64,000 nucleotides of DNA, taken from positions 1-64,000 of the forward strand of contig VCJN01002477.1 of assembly GCA_006384855.1 (NCBI GenBank). The letters run 5' to 3'. The position numbers and the translations under genes were made by a program. Of this stretch, positions 1-11,648 are shown in pieces (position 1 is the stretch's first letter; every line of letters begins with the position of its first letter). The notes below the pieces were generated by a model. That model was not told the DNA's origin. It did not search any database and saw only the letters and a list, made by a program, of their open reading frames with translations. This DNA comes from Tetraselmis striata (Eukaryota > Chlorophyta > Chlorodendrophyceae > Chlorodendrales > Chlorodendraceae).

Positions 1-2167
1 CGTTCAGCAGTACTAGCTATAATGTACACAAAATTCCCCACTTTGGCCAAAAAGTACGGCTGAGATTTGCGCTCCCATGTACTAATAGTCGTAGTTATCC
101 ACAGGACCACTGTCCATCGTGCCCGGGTACCGGGTACCGGGTACTAGATACCCGGTACCGGCGTAATAAATATATCGCGTACTACCCGGTACTACACGGA
201 CAACCTTGTACCTTGTACGTCAGTGCCATGTACGCTTCACAGGGCTGGTACGACTACCAGAATGATGACAAAAAGGATTTATCGCCCGCCGGCAATAACG
301 CCGGATGTACTCGCACGTAACTGGATGGACGTGCCGCCACCAGCAGCAGCCTTCACGGATAAATAATAGTCGCTAGTAGTAGTGCTTCGTCACCTGTATG
401 TCACATCTGAATCTCACAGTGGTTGTTGCAGCGGGTCTTTGCTTGTATGCATGGTACCCCGGGCGGCATTCTCTCTGCCGGTGTGCATGTGGCCAAGTCT
501 GATGAGTGGGCTCGTGCCCATTCTGCATCTTCTCCTGCTACTCTTTCCACCTCGCGGTCGTTGTAGAGGACCTTTCCGATTGTCCTTTTATGGCGAATAT
601 CTTATATCGCCTTATGCAGCTAGCTCATGTAATATATATTAATTACATTCCTTGTCCGCTCGGTTGAGCGGTCGTCTCGTACGCGAGAGACCCGGGTTCG
701 ATTCCTGGCCGATGTAATTCGGCAATATCGGCCCGGCGTGTCCCGGGTTTACTCGGTTGATGCAATAGTCCTTCGGGGTTTGAATGAGGCAATGGTCTAC
801 TGGCTATGCCAGACCTACGACTGCAGTTGGCGCACGAGGTCAAGTGCTGGGGCGGCTTCGGCCGATGTCCCGGGGCGAACTTTACTTTACTTTTAGGACG
901 AAATATACCGCCTGTATAAATCTGTCACGAAATATACCTGCATCCGACGACACTGAATTGAGAAGTCTGATGCATGTACATATGGATATGATAGGCGTAC
1001 GGGTAGGGCCATTATTATACAATGGATCATAAATAGTATTCATAATTTGACAGTTTTCTAGAATGAAAACTGGCAGCAGATGCATCTTAGACGTATTGCG
1101 AATCCATCTGGGACATAACTATTATTGGGACATTCTTCGATTTCTGGATATTCCGCAAGTTTCAGGAAAATGTTGCATACAATGTTTTAAATATGTAGCA
1201 ATACAGGAATGCGGACCGATGCAGAGCGATGAGACTCCGCAGACGATTACGTGGAACATTCCTACATGCGTTATTATCATCATCCAGGCACGCGGCCTGC
1301 TGCGCAATCACAGGTCCAGGCAATACTGCGAGCAAGTGGTACCTGCCGGTACAGGCACTCGCGAATCCCTACGAGCTGACGAGTAGCGACGGATGTGTGT
1401 CCTTTTCAAACACTGGCCACGCAGACGAAGTGGCCACTAATCAAAATATGGCCGGGAAAATTGTCGGACCAGGAAGCGCAAAGAAAACACCTATCAAACA
1501 CACTGCGTGTGGAGGAAGCCCACGCATTAGTGCAACCTATTATTCGCTACTGCTGCTGAGATTAATCGGAACTCCGCTATGTAAATCCGCCTGACTCATC
1601 ATCCCTGCATGAGCAACACTTTCTCAAGCTCTTGATACACTTGTACTAATGCTGTACTACAACTTATCGGATTGCGATTGTTCGCGCTGTACAGATGTCC
1701 GCTCGAAGCCGCCAAAAACACGGGTCGTGTGAACATTGCCTATGCTGTCTTGGTCAGTGTGTAGCAACCCGAATACATTGCGCGTACCAAGACAGCATGC
1801 ACTCAGTACATAATGGGCGGCGCTGCGTCAAGTGTGTGTGTGTGTGTTGTGTTTCGGGGAAAGGGGGGGGGCAGTGGAAGATCACTGCGGTACGTGTTAT
1901 CAGTGAAATACCGGCAGGCGCAGGCTGAAGTGACCAAGTGCCCAGGCAGGCAGGCAGGCAGATAGACATCACACAAGCTCGCTCCACTGCGCTCAGAGTA
2001 CAGGCGTTGATGTCATACCCTGCAAACTGAGAGTCGAGCACCGGGTAGCGTTGGCACCCACACAGATTGGCAGTCCGCCAAAGCCGGATATGTGACAGTG
2101 CCAGTAGCACGTGGCAAGTTCGTTGCGGGGATGGCCAAAAAATGCGTGCGTTTAGGGTGAGCTGCCG
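1..2167. other. Spacer with no recognisable gene
   Basis: No conserved protein could be read in any frame. The stretch holds a cluster of short palindromic GGTACC/CCCGGGTACC words (about 120-200), a tRNA-like piece (655-715, listed separately), a short GT run near 1832-1850 and a CAGG run at 1943-1962. Open frames here are short and show no family resemblance or splice-consistent continuation. Confidence 0.6.
655..715 (+). repeat. tRNA-derived SINE-like fragment
   Basis: A perfect B-box-like GGGTTCGATTCC lies at about 690-705, preceded by an A-box-like TCGGTTGAGCGG at about 659-671. This is the spacing of an internal RNA polymerase III promoter. Acceptor-stem ends do not pair, so it does not look like a functional tRNA. 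A tRNA-derived SINE or tRNA pseudogene is the best reading. Confidence 0.45.
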
Positions 2168-4492
2168 TCAATCGAAAATCAGGGGGATGGTGATGGCCGA
2201 ATCCCCTGCCTCTGACGGAGGGAACACTGCCTGAGAGAGGAACTGCTGGACGCAGTCTTGGACTTCGTGCCGGATGTCTTCTGGAACCTCGTAGCCTTGC
2301 CTGGTAGCAACGCCCGGCGGAGCAGCGCGGGGATCAGCTCTGAGACGCACGACTTCGCCCACCACCGGCACGAAACAAAAGCGCTGCACCCCAGCCTCAA
2401 GGGCTGGGCAGCAAGCAGCGATGCACTGCTGTCGATGGCAGTTATTGGCGTACGTACCCTGGCACGGGGATCATGGTGTCGGTAAGGCTCGTGACTTCGG
2501 TGACTTCCCCCGTTGTGCCCGAGATCGTGAGCCGCACCGACAGTGTCCCTGCCGTCCCGCACAAACAGCCCCAATGAGAGGATCCGATGCATGCCAGAGC
2601 GCCATCTGGAAGGCCGGCCGGTTGCACGCAACACGCACGAGGGGGAGGGCGCCGCAAACAGGAAGGGTGGGCCACAGCGCGCTGCCCCAGAGACACCGAT
2701 TTGCACTATATCGGCATCTCTGTTGTGCTGGGTGTCACGGCATGAGCACAGGGCGTGGCCACCCCACCGGTAACGTTCCCCACTTCCGTTTGCAGCTCCT
2801 CAAACAGGCTCTGCAAGACCTCGTTGAGCACCGGGGTAGCCTCCTCCTCAGTCAGGGCTCCGGTGAAGAATGGGGAAGGGTCCGAGAACCACCCTGCTCA
2901 GCAGGAACGCGCTTGATCAGCACACCTGAGCAGAAGCGGTCGATGATGTTCGCCAATGAAGCGGGACGAGGCACTGCTGGACCGGCCAGCACGCAGCCAT
3001 CCCCATGCTGTGTGCATGCGCGCACCATGAATAACGAGGCGTGCCTTCAGCGGGTCCCTGGTGCCGCGCACCTCACGAACTCCGTGCGGAAACCGCGGGT
3101 CAAAGACTGTTGGAATACACATGACCACAAAGATGATCCATCTGCAGAGCGCCATGGCTGCGCCGGTAGGCAGGCAACGGCAGTCATCCGCAAGGCTCTG
3201 CCGCACGGACCGCCGTGGGTGTGCACAGACCTGTCAGCCTGTCGAACTTGGGCTCAATCAGATCGAATATTTTCCCCATTTCGGTGCCTTCTGACGAGTC
3301 AAACTTTCGCCAGTAGTCCAGGACGTTGGGCTTGAGGATCATGGTTTCGCCCCCCCTGAAATACACGCACACCGGCAGTCATGCTGACGCGGCGGCACAG
3401 TGTGCCACGTAACCGGACGCCCCCCACTCAATCATGGTACAATCTAGGGAAAAGATGCGTCCGTGGCCCATGCTTGCCTGAATTCGCGTTCTTCCCATTC
3501 TGTGAGGGACAGGACAAACGCCCATGGTCCTGCATCGGCCGGCACACACGATCAGCAATATCGTCAATCGCGTGCCTACCCCAGTCATATGAACAAGCGA
3601 GTACTGTGGTCGATGATGAACCTAAGAGCCCTTCCCGCCAGACCCCTCACCCAACGGTGCGGCTGAGAAGGCGGTCAGCGCCCATGGAACACCTCACCAT
3701 GCGGGTTGTCTGCGTGTAGTCCCTGGTGACAGCCATCCACGTAGTACGACATCCAGAGCGGGGACAAGCTGCGGCAGCCCAGCTTGTCTTGGGCATACTC
3801 CAGCAGCCTGTCTTCAAGCTCTGCGTTTACATCCTCTGCGAAAAAAGCGTTCACCTGCCGCAACGGCATGTCCGGTGTTGGTGCGGAGCCACGGGTGCAG
3901 CGCGGGATGGCGGTGGTGCTGGGAAAGTTGGATAGATGCCATGGCAACGCGCACCGGCGTCCGCAGGAGTGTGTATTGATCCTCAACGTGCCAGTAGTCC
4001 CAAACAAAGCGGTCCGCCTTGGTATACCTTGGATTCCCAACCCTGTTGCCACGGCCACCGTTGTCAGCATGTTTGATCTGAGAACCCCCTTTCCTTTGGC
4101 GACCGTATCCAGATAGCAGGAGCAACACACCGCTCAACGAACGTGCGGCGCAAGCTATGCGCCAGCGGCCCGAGGAAGCCATCGGTTATGTGTTGGTGCT
4201 GCGCACGACTCCATGGAACAAAGCCCGGTTCCTCGTCTCCGCCGGCGCCGGCAGTGGACTGCTGCTCCTGTGTGGCGGACGGCACCCCGGGGTGCTGCCG
4301 CGAGCCAGTGCCGCGACCTGGAAAAATCTGCTGCGAAGGCATGAATCCGCGCCTGGCAGCTGCCACGGCGTCCCCGCTGGTGAGTGATAGCGGTCGCGGC
4401 CGCAACCACGGCATCGCGTGCGTCTGCGTCATTCGACAGCTCACGGCTGCTGGTGTGATGCTTTTTCCGACAAGAGCGACGGCGAGTGCCAT
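2168..4492 (-). CDS. 2-oxoglutarate/Fe(II)-dependent oxygenase-like protein, nine exons
   Basis: Reading the minus strand, nine exons join in phase: 4492-4139, 4077-3955, 3854-3698, 3529-3478, 3355-3231, 3106-3026, 2893-2768, 2548-2458 and 2339-2168, giving about 426 residues. Conserved-looking blocks in order are RFVWDYWHVEDQYTLLRTP, WMSYYVDGCHQGLHADNPHG, PWAFVLSLTEWEEREFR, GGETMILKPNVLDYWR, FDPRFPHGVREVRGTRDP and a C-terminal ITIPLIFD. The HxD in LHADNPHG and a downstream PHG histidine fit the metal site of a jelly-roll 2OG oxygenase, as in a plant/algal family I recall as 2OG-Fe(II) oxygenase-like. The N-terminus is Ala/Arg-rich and could target an organelle. Intron 4 uses a GC donor (AG|GCAAGC). 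The substrate is unknown. Start choice is the first Met of exon 1 and is the least certain part. Confidence 0.82.
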
Positions 4493-4894
4493 GGCGCGGA
4501 ATTAAAAACTTGCCGGTCTGTCTCACGTAGGCCTGCGCCGTATTCGACCTATCGCTGTGTGCAGCTCGACTCCGAACGTGCTAGCTCCGCGCCGACAAGG
4601 TGTTTGTCTGATGAGGCTGCCTTCTAGCGCTAGTTGACGATGACATCTAGGGGTTTGATTGCACAGGGGATAGTGTGGGCCGGAGGAAGTATGCGGGTAC
4701 CAGTAGGTGGACTTGTTACTGCCCTTTTTGTAATCCATACCAGTACTCGCTCCATTCAACGTCAGCCCGTGCGTGCGGGATAAGCGACGCGGGCCGCTTG
4801 TGTTGGTTGATCTTTTAGAACCGCTTTTAGTTCGATGGATTTATTTGTAGATTTGTAGAGCGGTGGATTTGTTTTGAAGAGGCGATAGGCGGCG
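4493..4894. other. Spacer upstream of the oxygenase gene
   Basis: Contains the presumed promoter of the minus-strand oxygenase gene. No conserved protein or RNA gene was recognised. Confidence 0.45.
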
Positions 4895-5823
4895 TTGCTC
4901 TGGGGCCGACTCCACTCACACGAGTGGGCGGCACATGGCCTTTCCGACGTTTGCCACGAAGTGAAGTCCGCCCTGGGCGTGGGTGTCCATATCCTCACGG
5001 ACCCGTCGGTGCTTGTTTCTCTTCCGAAGGGCAACGACGGCCAGCCGACCGGCCGATGTTGGCTGCTAGGCTTTTTGGGAATGGTGGTATCCGCGGGAAC
5101 ACGGTTGCAGTCGATACCACCATTGCCCCTATCCTCGGCGTATCAAGCTCGGATCCAACGACTGCATTGCGGGCTGCAAAGCGCCACAAAATCCAAAAGT
5201 ATGACAAGGGTGTCCGGAACGCCGCCGGCATGCTTCGGTTTGTTCCTTTCGCCGTCTCCGAGTTCGGCTCGCTGGCCCCGCACGCTGAGGGCTTTTTGGT
5301 GGAGCTCGCGAAAGCTAGCCACACACACACACAGACCAGAAAATCGCCCAACTCTTGTCTGCGTGGCGCCGCCGTTTCTCCTTGCTCATCAACATGGCAC
5401 ATGCATACAACGTTCTTGGCGGGATTGCGGCCGCGCACGCGGCACGTGATGATGCTCCTGCGCCTGCGTCGCGTCGCTCGTTGGCCTGTGTTGCTATGAC
5501 CCGGGTCATTCGCTGCAAGCGTACTCGCCACGGCTGATGGCTTACCCCGGGGCGGTGGTCCCCATTGGTTTCATTTTTCCGTTTCGGTCGTTCTGGTCGT
5601 TCCTTGGCTTAAGTGCTTCCCTTGACCGTCCCTTAGTTCCTGGCAGCTTGGCGACTTCGTGGTTCCCTTGGCTCTTCCTTGGTTTTTGGCTTCCTGGCCT
5701 CCTGCTCGACCTTGGTTTCATGCTTATTACGTCTCTATTTTGCTGGCAACCTTGCATATAGCTATTTGCTTTTAGTTCTCTTTGTAGTGCGCATAATTAT
5801 CTTAAAGCGCTGATTTAAAAATA
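4895..5823 (+). mobile_element. 5'-truncated LINE (non-LTR retrotransposon) 3' end
   Basis: The plus strand carries the C-terminal tail typical of LINE polymerase proteins: NTVAVDTTIAPILGVSSSDP, then AAKRHKIQKYDKG and FVPFAVSEFGSLAPHAEGF (about 5098-5310), followed in another frame by RRRFSLLINMAHAYN and a stop near 5537. No reverse transcriptase core lies upstream, so this is a 5'-truncated, frameshifted copy. The 3' untranslated part is C/T-rich and ends in an AT-rich tail (5711-5823) that recurs at 11536-11648. Confidence 0.65.
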
Positions 5824-7040
5824 ACCTTTGCTTTAAAGGGAGGTAGGCATGGAAGATTAGCTAATACGTGCGCATGCTTAGTTACACGGAAAGGGCGGGG
5901 TACTTGTGGCAAAGACCCACAACAGAGGGAGGGAGGGCGGGCAGGAGGCCAGCACAGAACTGAGAGAGTGGTCCAGTCTAGCGGACGATGATGGTTTTAT
6001 AAGATTTGATGGGTACGGGGTGACCGCCGTTCTCACCGTAGTGGGCGGCACGCAAAGTGCCGTACATCGGCTCTCAGTACTAAATCACTTGCGAGTGCCA
6101 TTGCCCCCGTGTTTTTGCACCCGTGCTTAAGCACCGGTACTGGTGTCGGCCCTTAACACCCTGCTGGTACAATAATAGTTCAGATCGATCAGAGCGATCC
6201 GGACGAGAATCGAACCTGCGACAGGCGGGCGTGCCGCTTAAACGCTCAGACCGCAGTCCGAAAGTAACAGTGCTTTGTTAAAGTACAAAATTTTGTTCTT
6301 TTGTTGTATCCACCGGGGACTGAATTACTGAACGGCTCGCTGCACGGGCGTGGGTCGACTCCCATCATTTGAAGTCAAGCGCTACTAAAAACCCGTACAG
6401 GTAGTCGCCAGTTCGTTCATCGTTTTTGACGCCTGTAGGATATCGTCGACGGTCGTCGCGTACGCATACGGTCCCTGGTAAGGTACCCGAAACATCTTAG
6501 TTGGGTTCGCATGCAGTGGCGCCACCACCGCAAGAGGCATGCGGAGCCAGCGGAGGTCCCCAGGGCAGCGCTGTCACCATACACGTCCAAAACTGCCGCC
6601 ACCACCCAGAGCAACACTTCTTTAATCGAAAATTCGTCGTGAGGGGGCAAGGCGTACTATTCAGGCGACGCAGGTGCGTGTCACGGGTGCGGGAGCGTCG
6701 TGGCAGGCGTACCGGGGCTAATACATAGCGCCGAACTCACGTGCTTTGGACTACAGGGATCCACCGGTCTGGGTGGGGCCCACCCGCCTGCAGAGCCGCA
6801 GCGAGCCTAGGCCTGCTGAACCCTATTCGTCCGTCTTCGGAGGATCGGGGCTACAAGAGAAATCGTGTCCCGAGCGTTGGCGGGGCGCCAGGCGGGAGCG
6901 CAGACGAAATCCGCCGCATATCCGCCCCGAGGCGCGTTATTGCAGCGGCAGCCCCGAGGGGCCCCTTGCCCTCTCCACAGCCAGCTGGGACGGCCAGCCC
7001 GACCAGCCCAGTTTAGCTCAGCCGGACGCGCTTCGCCAAA
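5824..7040. other. Spacer between the LINE end and the kinase-fold gene
   Basis: Holds a minus-strand tRNA-like fragment (6187-6258) and the presumed promoter and 5' UTR of the gene starting at 7041. Short open frames around 6741-7016 overlap that UTR and have no family resemblance. Confidence 0.45.
6187..6258 (-). repeat. tRNA-like fragment (SINE or tRNA pseudogene)
   Basis: On the minus strand the T-loop word GGTTCGATTC (6207-6216) follows a D-arm-like TGAGCGTTTAAGCGG (about 6233-6247). The T stem pairs poorly and the acceptor ends do not match, so a working tRNA is unlikely. It resembles the tRNA-like piece at 655-715 in kind, though not closely in sequence. Confidence 0.4.
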
Positions 7041-9950
7041 ATGGCGACCGAAGTCACATTGGATCGGTCTCCCTCGGAGATGGGGTTCAAGTCCGGCCGG
7101 GCCGATATCATGAAGGCCCTGGAGAGGCCCCCGCCTCCCAGCCCGAACTTCGCGGACGAGGTCAACAGACAGTTCCTCACGTCGCAGCATTTTGGATTCT
7201 ACACATCCTGGCTGGACTTTGCCCAGATCAAGAAGATCAACAAGGGCGTGTAAGTAGCCTGCTGCCCGAATCTTGGCTGTACCTTCTGTTTATGCCCTCA
7301 GTTACTGCGACCCTCCAGCCACCCAGGTGCTCTTGCATTTTTGAGCCTGTCCCTATTGTGCTTTCGGAGAATATGTCGCGCCATGACATGATAGCATTGT
7401 GTGATGCAGGCATTCCGAGGTCTATATCGCAAAGTGCCGCTACTCTCGGGGAAAGATTGTTCTGAAGTCATACATTCTATCCAAGATGAGCTCCACACAG
7501 CAGAAACATTTGAAGGCTCGAGTTGGTCTCATGCAACAGATTATGGCACCAGACAAGATGGAAAACAGGTCAGCCTATGCCCCCAATCCCGCCCTGTACG
7601 CGACTCTGTGCCGCTAGAGCCCAGTGACCGTATCTAAGTGTGATGCCTATTGCTGCAGCTGCAACGACATCGTGCGGTGCTTCGGATTCTTCGAGGAGCA
7701 AGGGCAGATTGTGTTCATTCTGGAGTACTGCGCCAGGTGAGTGCACCCCGGAAACTTGCCGTGGTGCCGGGAATGGCAGTGGTGCCGGGATAAAGCCGAA
7801 ACGGGGCTCACACCTCCGGGTCCAGAGTCCGTGAGCGGCTCATATCGAGCCCCCGCCATCAGCAATCTCGCTCGGGCATCAAGTATGCCCGTGGCGTGTG
7901 AAGTGCGGCATTGGGCATTGGCGCCAGTCACCCCCTACAGTCCAAACCTCCAGCAGCGATACAGGATGGGGCACAGCCGCTGCATGCGTCTCAGCTTAGC
8001 AGCATCTTGTGCTCCTCCGTGATCGCAGGAGAGATGTCATGAACTACTTGAAGGGGCGGCCCGTGCAGGAGGCCAACATAGTGATTGAGCTGGTGCAGCC
8101 GCTGTTGCGCTGTCTGCAGCATTTGCACACCTTGGGGATCACGCATGGGTGGGTGGCCGCCCATGGCAGCCTGCGAACCGTATTTTTGGAACCCTACAGC
8201 AGCTTTTTGCGCTAACCATTAGTGCCTTTGTGCCTTGCTGCCATCACCCTTACCCAGGCCGGCATGTATGCCTCATTGAAGGTGCCCATTGCCCCACGTG
8301 TTGTTACTGATGTGGTTACCGTGTGTCCTGCTTCTCCCCATGTAGGAATGTCAACCCGGAGAACATTCTTTTGACTGCTGATGGTTACGTCAAAGTGTCG
8401 GACTTTGACTCCACCGTCCGGGTGGGGAAGCGCACGCAGCGGACCAGCCAGCTCAGCCCGCGGCTGATGGACGCGCAGCTGACAGAGCAGACCAGTGTCA
8501 CGGACAGGATCCAGGCCCCGAGCCTGGAATTCATGGCGCCGGAGGTGAGGGTGTGTGCCAGTTGCCGCCCCTTGCTGCCGCTGCCTGACCTGGGCAGCCG
8601 ACTGTTGCTGTACGCCAGCTTGAACTTACGGCCTACCGGTGTGTGTGTGTGTGTGTGTGTGTGCGTCTATGGCCAGCTTGTGGAATTCCACTTTCCTACT
8701 GCCAGCATCTCGGAGACAGGGCCATCCAAGAAGATGGCCAACCCCTATGAGCCTCCATGCGACGTCTGGGCGCTTGGCGTGACTACCTATGAGCTACTCA
8801 CCGGGACCATGCCCTTTTCTGCCCCGGTGAGTGATCACATTCCTGCGCTCCATGCCCTTGCTGCCCTCTCAAGGGGTGCGCTGTGGGGGTATGCGCGCTC
8901 TGTGGTGGGCAACGATGAGCCTGCGCCTTGTTCGGTCGGCAGGGAGATGGAGATAGCAGGGAGCTGGCATTCAAGACCGCCAGATCGATCCTCGCAGATG
9001 ACATTCCCTTTCCTGTGAATCGCCTGTCTGGAGAGGTGGGGCTTTGTGGAGGGATAGGTTGTGGTCATGCCAGTTCCCCTGGGCCTGTATTGTGCCCAAT
9101 TGGCATCTAACTGCTATGGTGCGCCCGCAGGCGGTGGATTTCATCAAGGCTGCGATGGAGAGAAACAAGGCGATGAGGCCCACTGTTGAGGGGCTCATGA
9201 ACCACCCGTGGATCCAGAAATACGCTTGTGGGTCCTTTCCGTCTTGGTGGCTTACTCAATCTGAATTGCATGCTGGCCATCGTGCGGAAACACACGGCGG
9301 CGCCTCACGCGTGCTGTGCTGTTCTGTGCTCTCCAGCTGTGGAGGTGGCAACGATGTTTGTGGATGAGTCGCCAAGCTACAAGAGGATTGGGAAGGACTC
9401 GATGCATTCATACGTGAGGGGCTCTGTGATGACAAGGTAGGCATTGCCTTGCCAGCTGCTGCTGCGCTGAGGAGGCAGCGCTGCCGGTGTCATCAAAGCT
9501 CACCGTGTCCAATGCGCCGAACTTTCAGCCGACTGAGATCATCATTGATGCGGCTGCCCTAGGTTGGTGAGCAAGGTGAAGGACGGGCTGAAGAAGCTAG
9601 GCAGGCGCGGCGATGGGGACACTCCAAGCACAATCGGGCTCGCGGCCAAATCCGGAGAATCGACCAGCCGGAGTGCACAAAGTGCCAGCGGCCAGGGAAG
9701 CCAGATCAAGGCTGCCCCTACTCCTTCGCTGCCTGTGCGTCGCCGCACTCTCGGCGGGAATACCATGCCGCAGCACATGGATGCGCTTCTGGGTAAGACC
9801 TGCTGCTCCTGGGGGTGCCGTGCGTGTCACAGAGTCGGAATATACGGCGTGCTGCCGGCCCCTGAGATTCTCCCACCGTGCTTTGCTACGCCCACAGGAT
9901 TCGATGCCCCACCAGACTCGGAGAGCAGTGACGAGGAAGCTCGGGCGTAG
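7041..9950 (+). CDS. Protein kinase-fold protein, probable pseudokinase
   Basis: Eleven exons join in phase: 7041-7249, 7410-7568, 7659-7736, 8029-8148, 8346-8544, 8716-8826, 8943-9035, 9131-9227, 9337-9436, 9563-9792 and 9898-9950, giving about 482 residues. Kinase landmarks can be followed: a loop KGVHSEVYIAK, the lysine in KIVLKSY, hinge FILEYCA, catalytic-loop equivalent THGNVNPENILL, metal-loop equivalent VSDFDST, LEFMAPE, and lobe motifs CDVWALGVTTYELLTG and MRPTVEGLMNHPW. HRD has become HGN, DFG is DFD, and the glycine loop keeps only one of its glycines, so phosphotransfer is doubtful. The C-terminus is Ser/Pro-rich and ends in an acidic SESSDEEARA. The subfamily is not recognised. 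The acceptor of exon 6 is the least certain boundary. A (GT)n run lies in intron 5 (8640-8662). Confidence 0.82.
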
Positions 9951-10215
9951 CTGGTCGCGAACTGCCTACTGAATATGTGAGCACACCAATAAGTTGTTGG
10001 AGCATCAAGTCACGAAGATGGAGCGAGTGCTGCTCATCGCTATGGATCGGCAGGCTTTACTAGCCACTTGGCCGCCGAGGCAGAACGTCCTCCCTTCCCA
10101 TTAGCCTTTTCAGTGCCTGCGCTCTTCAGCTGTGAGATGGGTTCTTACGAAGTTTTAAAGTTAGGGACGATCCCGCAGGAGCTGCAGCATGGGCTTTAGC
10201 CCATCCTTTCATTAC

Positions 10216-10890
10216 TAAGTGGCGTGTGTCTCATAGTAGGGCAGGACGCATTAATTGGCACAGCGCAGAGTCGCGCCCGAGTCTTGGCACATTTGCTGCT
10301 GCCACAGAGGCTGACCAAGCATGGTATCTCCGTGTCAATCGATGGCTTGGCCAGGCGTGACCGCATCCTGCGGGGCTGCTTGACCAGCTCTTCTGCAACA
10401 AGCTTTTGGTACTTGTTCACTCTGTCTGTTCTCGTCCTTCAACTTCGCGGTGTCTTTGAAATGGCCGAGCATGATTGACGTGGAGAACTCCCACTAGTAA
10501 GTGGCATGTGTCTCATTGTAGGGCAGGACGCATTAATTAGCACAGCCCAGAGTCGCGCCCGAGTCTTGGCACATTTGCTGCTGCCACAGAGGCTGACCAA
10601 GCATGGTATCTCCGTGTCAATCGATGGCTTGGCCAGGCGTGACCGCATCCTGCGGGGCTGCTTGACCAGCTCTTCTGCAACAAGCTTTTGGTACTTGTTC
10701 ACTCTGTCTGTTCTCGTCCTTCAACTTCGCGGTGTCTTTGAAATGGCCGAGCATGATTGACGTGGAGAACTCCCACTAGTAAGTGGCATGTGTCTCATTG
10801 TAGGGCATGACGCATTAATTGGCACAGCGCAGAGTCGCGCCCGAGTCTTGGCGCATTTGCTGCTGCCACAGAGGCTGGCCAAACATGTGG
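10216..10890. repeat. 282-bp tandem repeat, about 2.4 copies
   Basis: Near-identical units start at about 10216, 10498 and 10780; the third diverges at about 10890. The period is exactly 282 bp (94 codons). Each full unit carries the same 84-codon frame on the plus strand (starting MCLIVGQDALI) and the same minus-strand frame (starting MNKYQKLVAEELVK). The near identity implies recent duplication. No family was recognised for either frame. Confidence 0.8.
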
Positions 10891-11535
10891 AACGACATGG
10901 TTTGCCCTGCCTCCTGCAAGGGGGGAGCTGCAACAAAAGCGCCGTCCCGATACCAACTAGCCGATCTGGGCAATCAGCTAGAAATTGCTGGTTTTGGTTG
11001 CACATCATTTCCTGTATTAACACTCAGCACACCTTCCTTTCTTCACTATCATCAGAGGTCGATTATCGGCACCATTGTCAGCAGGAGGTTGTTCAGGGGG
11101 TTTTGCCCTCCAGCCAGCTCCTCCGCTATATCAACTAAAAAGGATTTATATTTCTATTCTCGGCGCCCAGATTAAATCGAATATAGTCATATATATATAC
11201 ATATATATGGCATCGATATGCACCGCATATTATTCGACAAACATGGTATCACGGTGTTTTAGTAGAGGTATGTGTTAAATTTTGAAATACCGGTACGAGT
11301 AAATCTCCCGCCTAGCGACCTAGGACCCAGCGATCCACATATCCATGTACTCCTATCGCTTATGCTATTATTATATCATATGTAGTGTGAATGTGTCGTG
11401 AGAAGCTACACGGCGACCTCCTTTATCGGTAGTTTATTAATGTAGAAATAATAATATTACAAATCGATATTAAATAATTAAATGAGGTTTATGAAGTCGT
11501 ACTCGTACAGCATCATTACGATAAGGACTGCTTGA

Positions 11536-11648
11536 CCTAGGTTTCAGGCTTATTTATGTCTCTCTCTTGCTGGCAGCCTTTCATAATTATTGCTTTTAGT
11601 TCTGTTTGTAGCGCGCATATGTTAATAAAGCAATGATGTAAAAATATC
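11536..11648 (+). mobile_element. LINE 3' tail, second copy
   Basis: This AT-rich segment aligns with the 3' end of the LINE at 5711-5823: a TTGCTTTTAGTTCT block, a TTTGTAG(C/T)GCGCATA block and an ending in TAAAAATA, in the same order. No coding part of the element precedes it. It looks like a severely 5'-truncated insertion of the same family. Confidence 0.6.

Noticed and set aside
2421-3335. A 304-codon plus-strand frame
   Set aside because: It crosses several exons and introns of the minus-strand oxygenase gene, has no family resemblance, and is best explained as a shadow.
6187-6258. Functional tRNA gene on the minus strand
   Set aside because: The T stem and acceptor stem do not pair, though the T-loop word is perfect.
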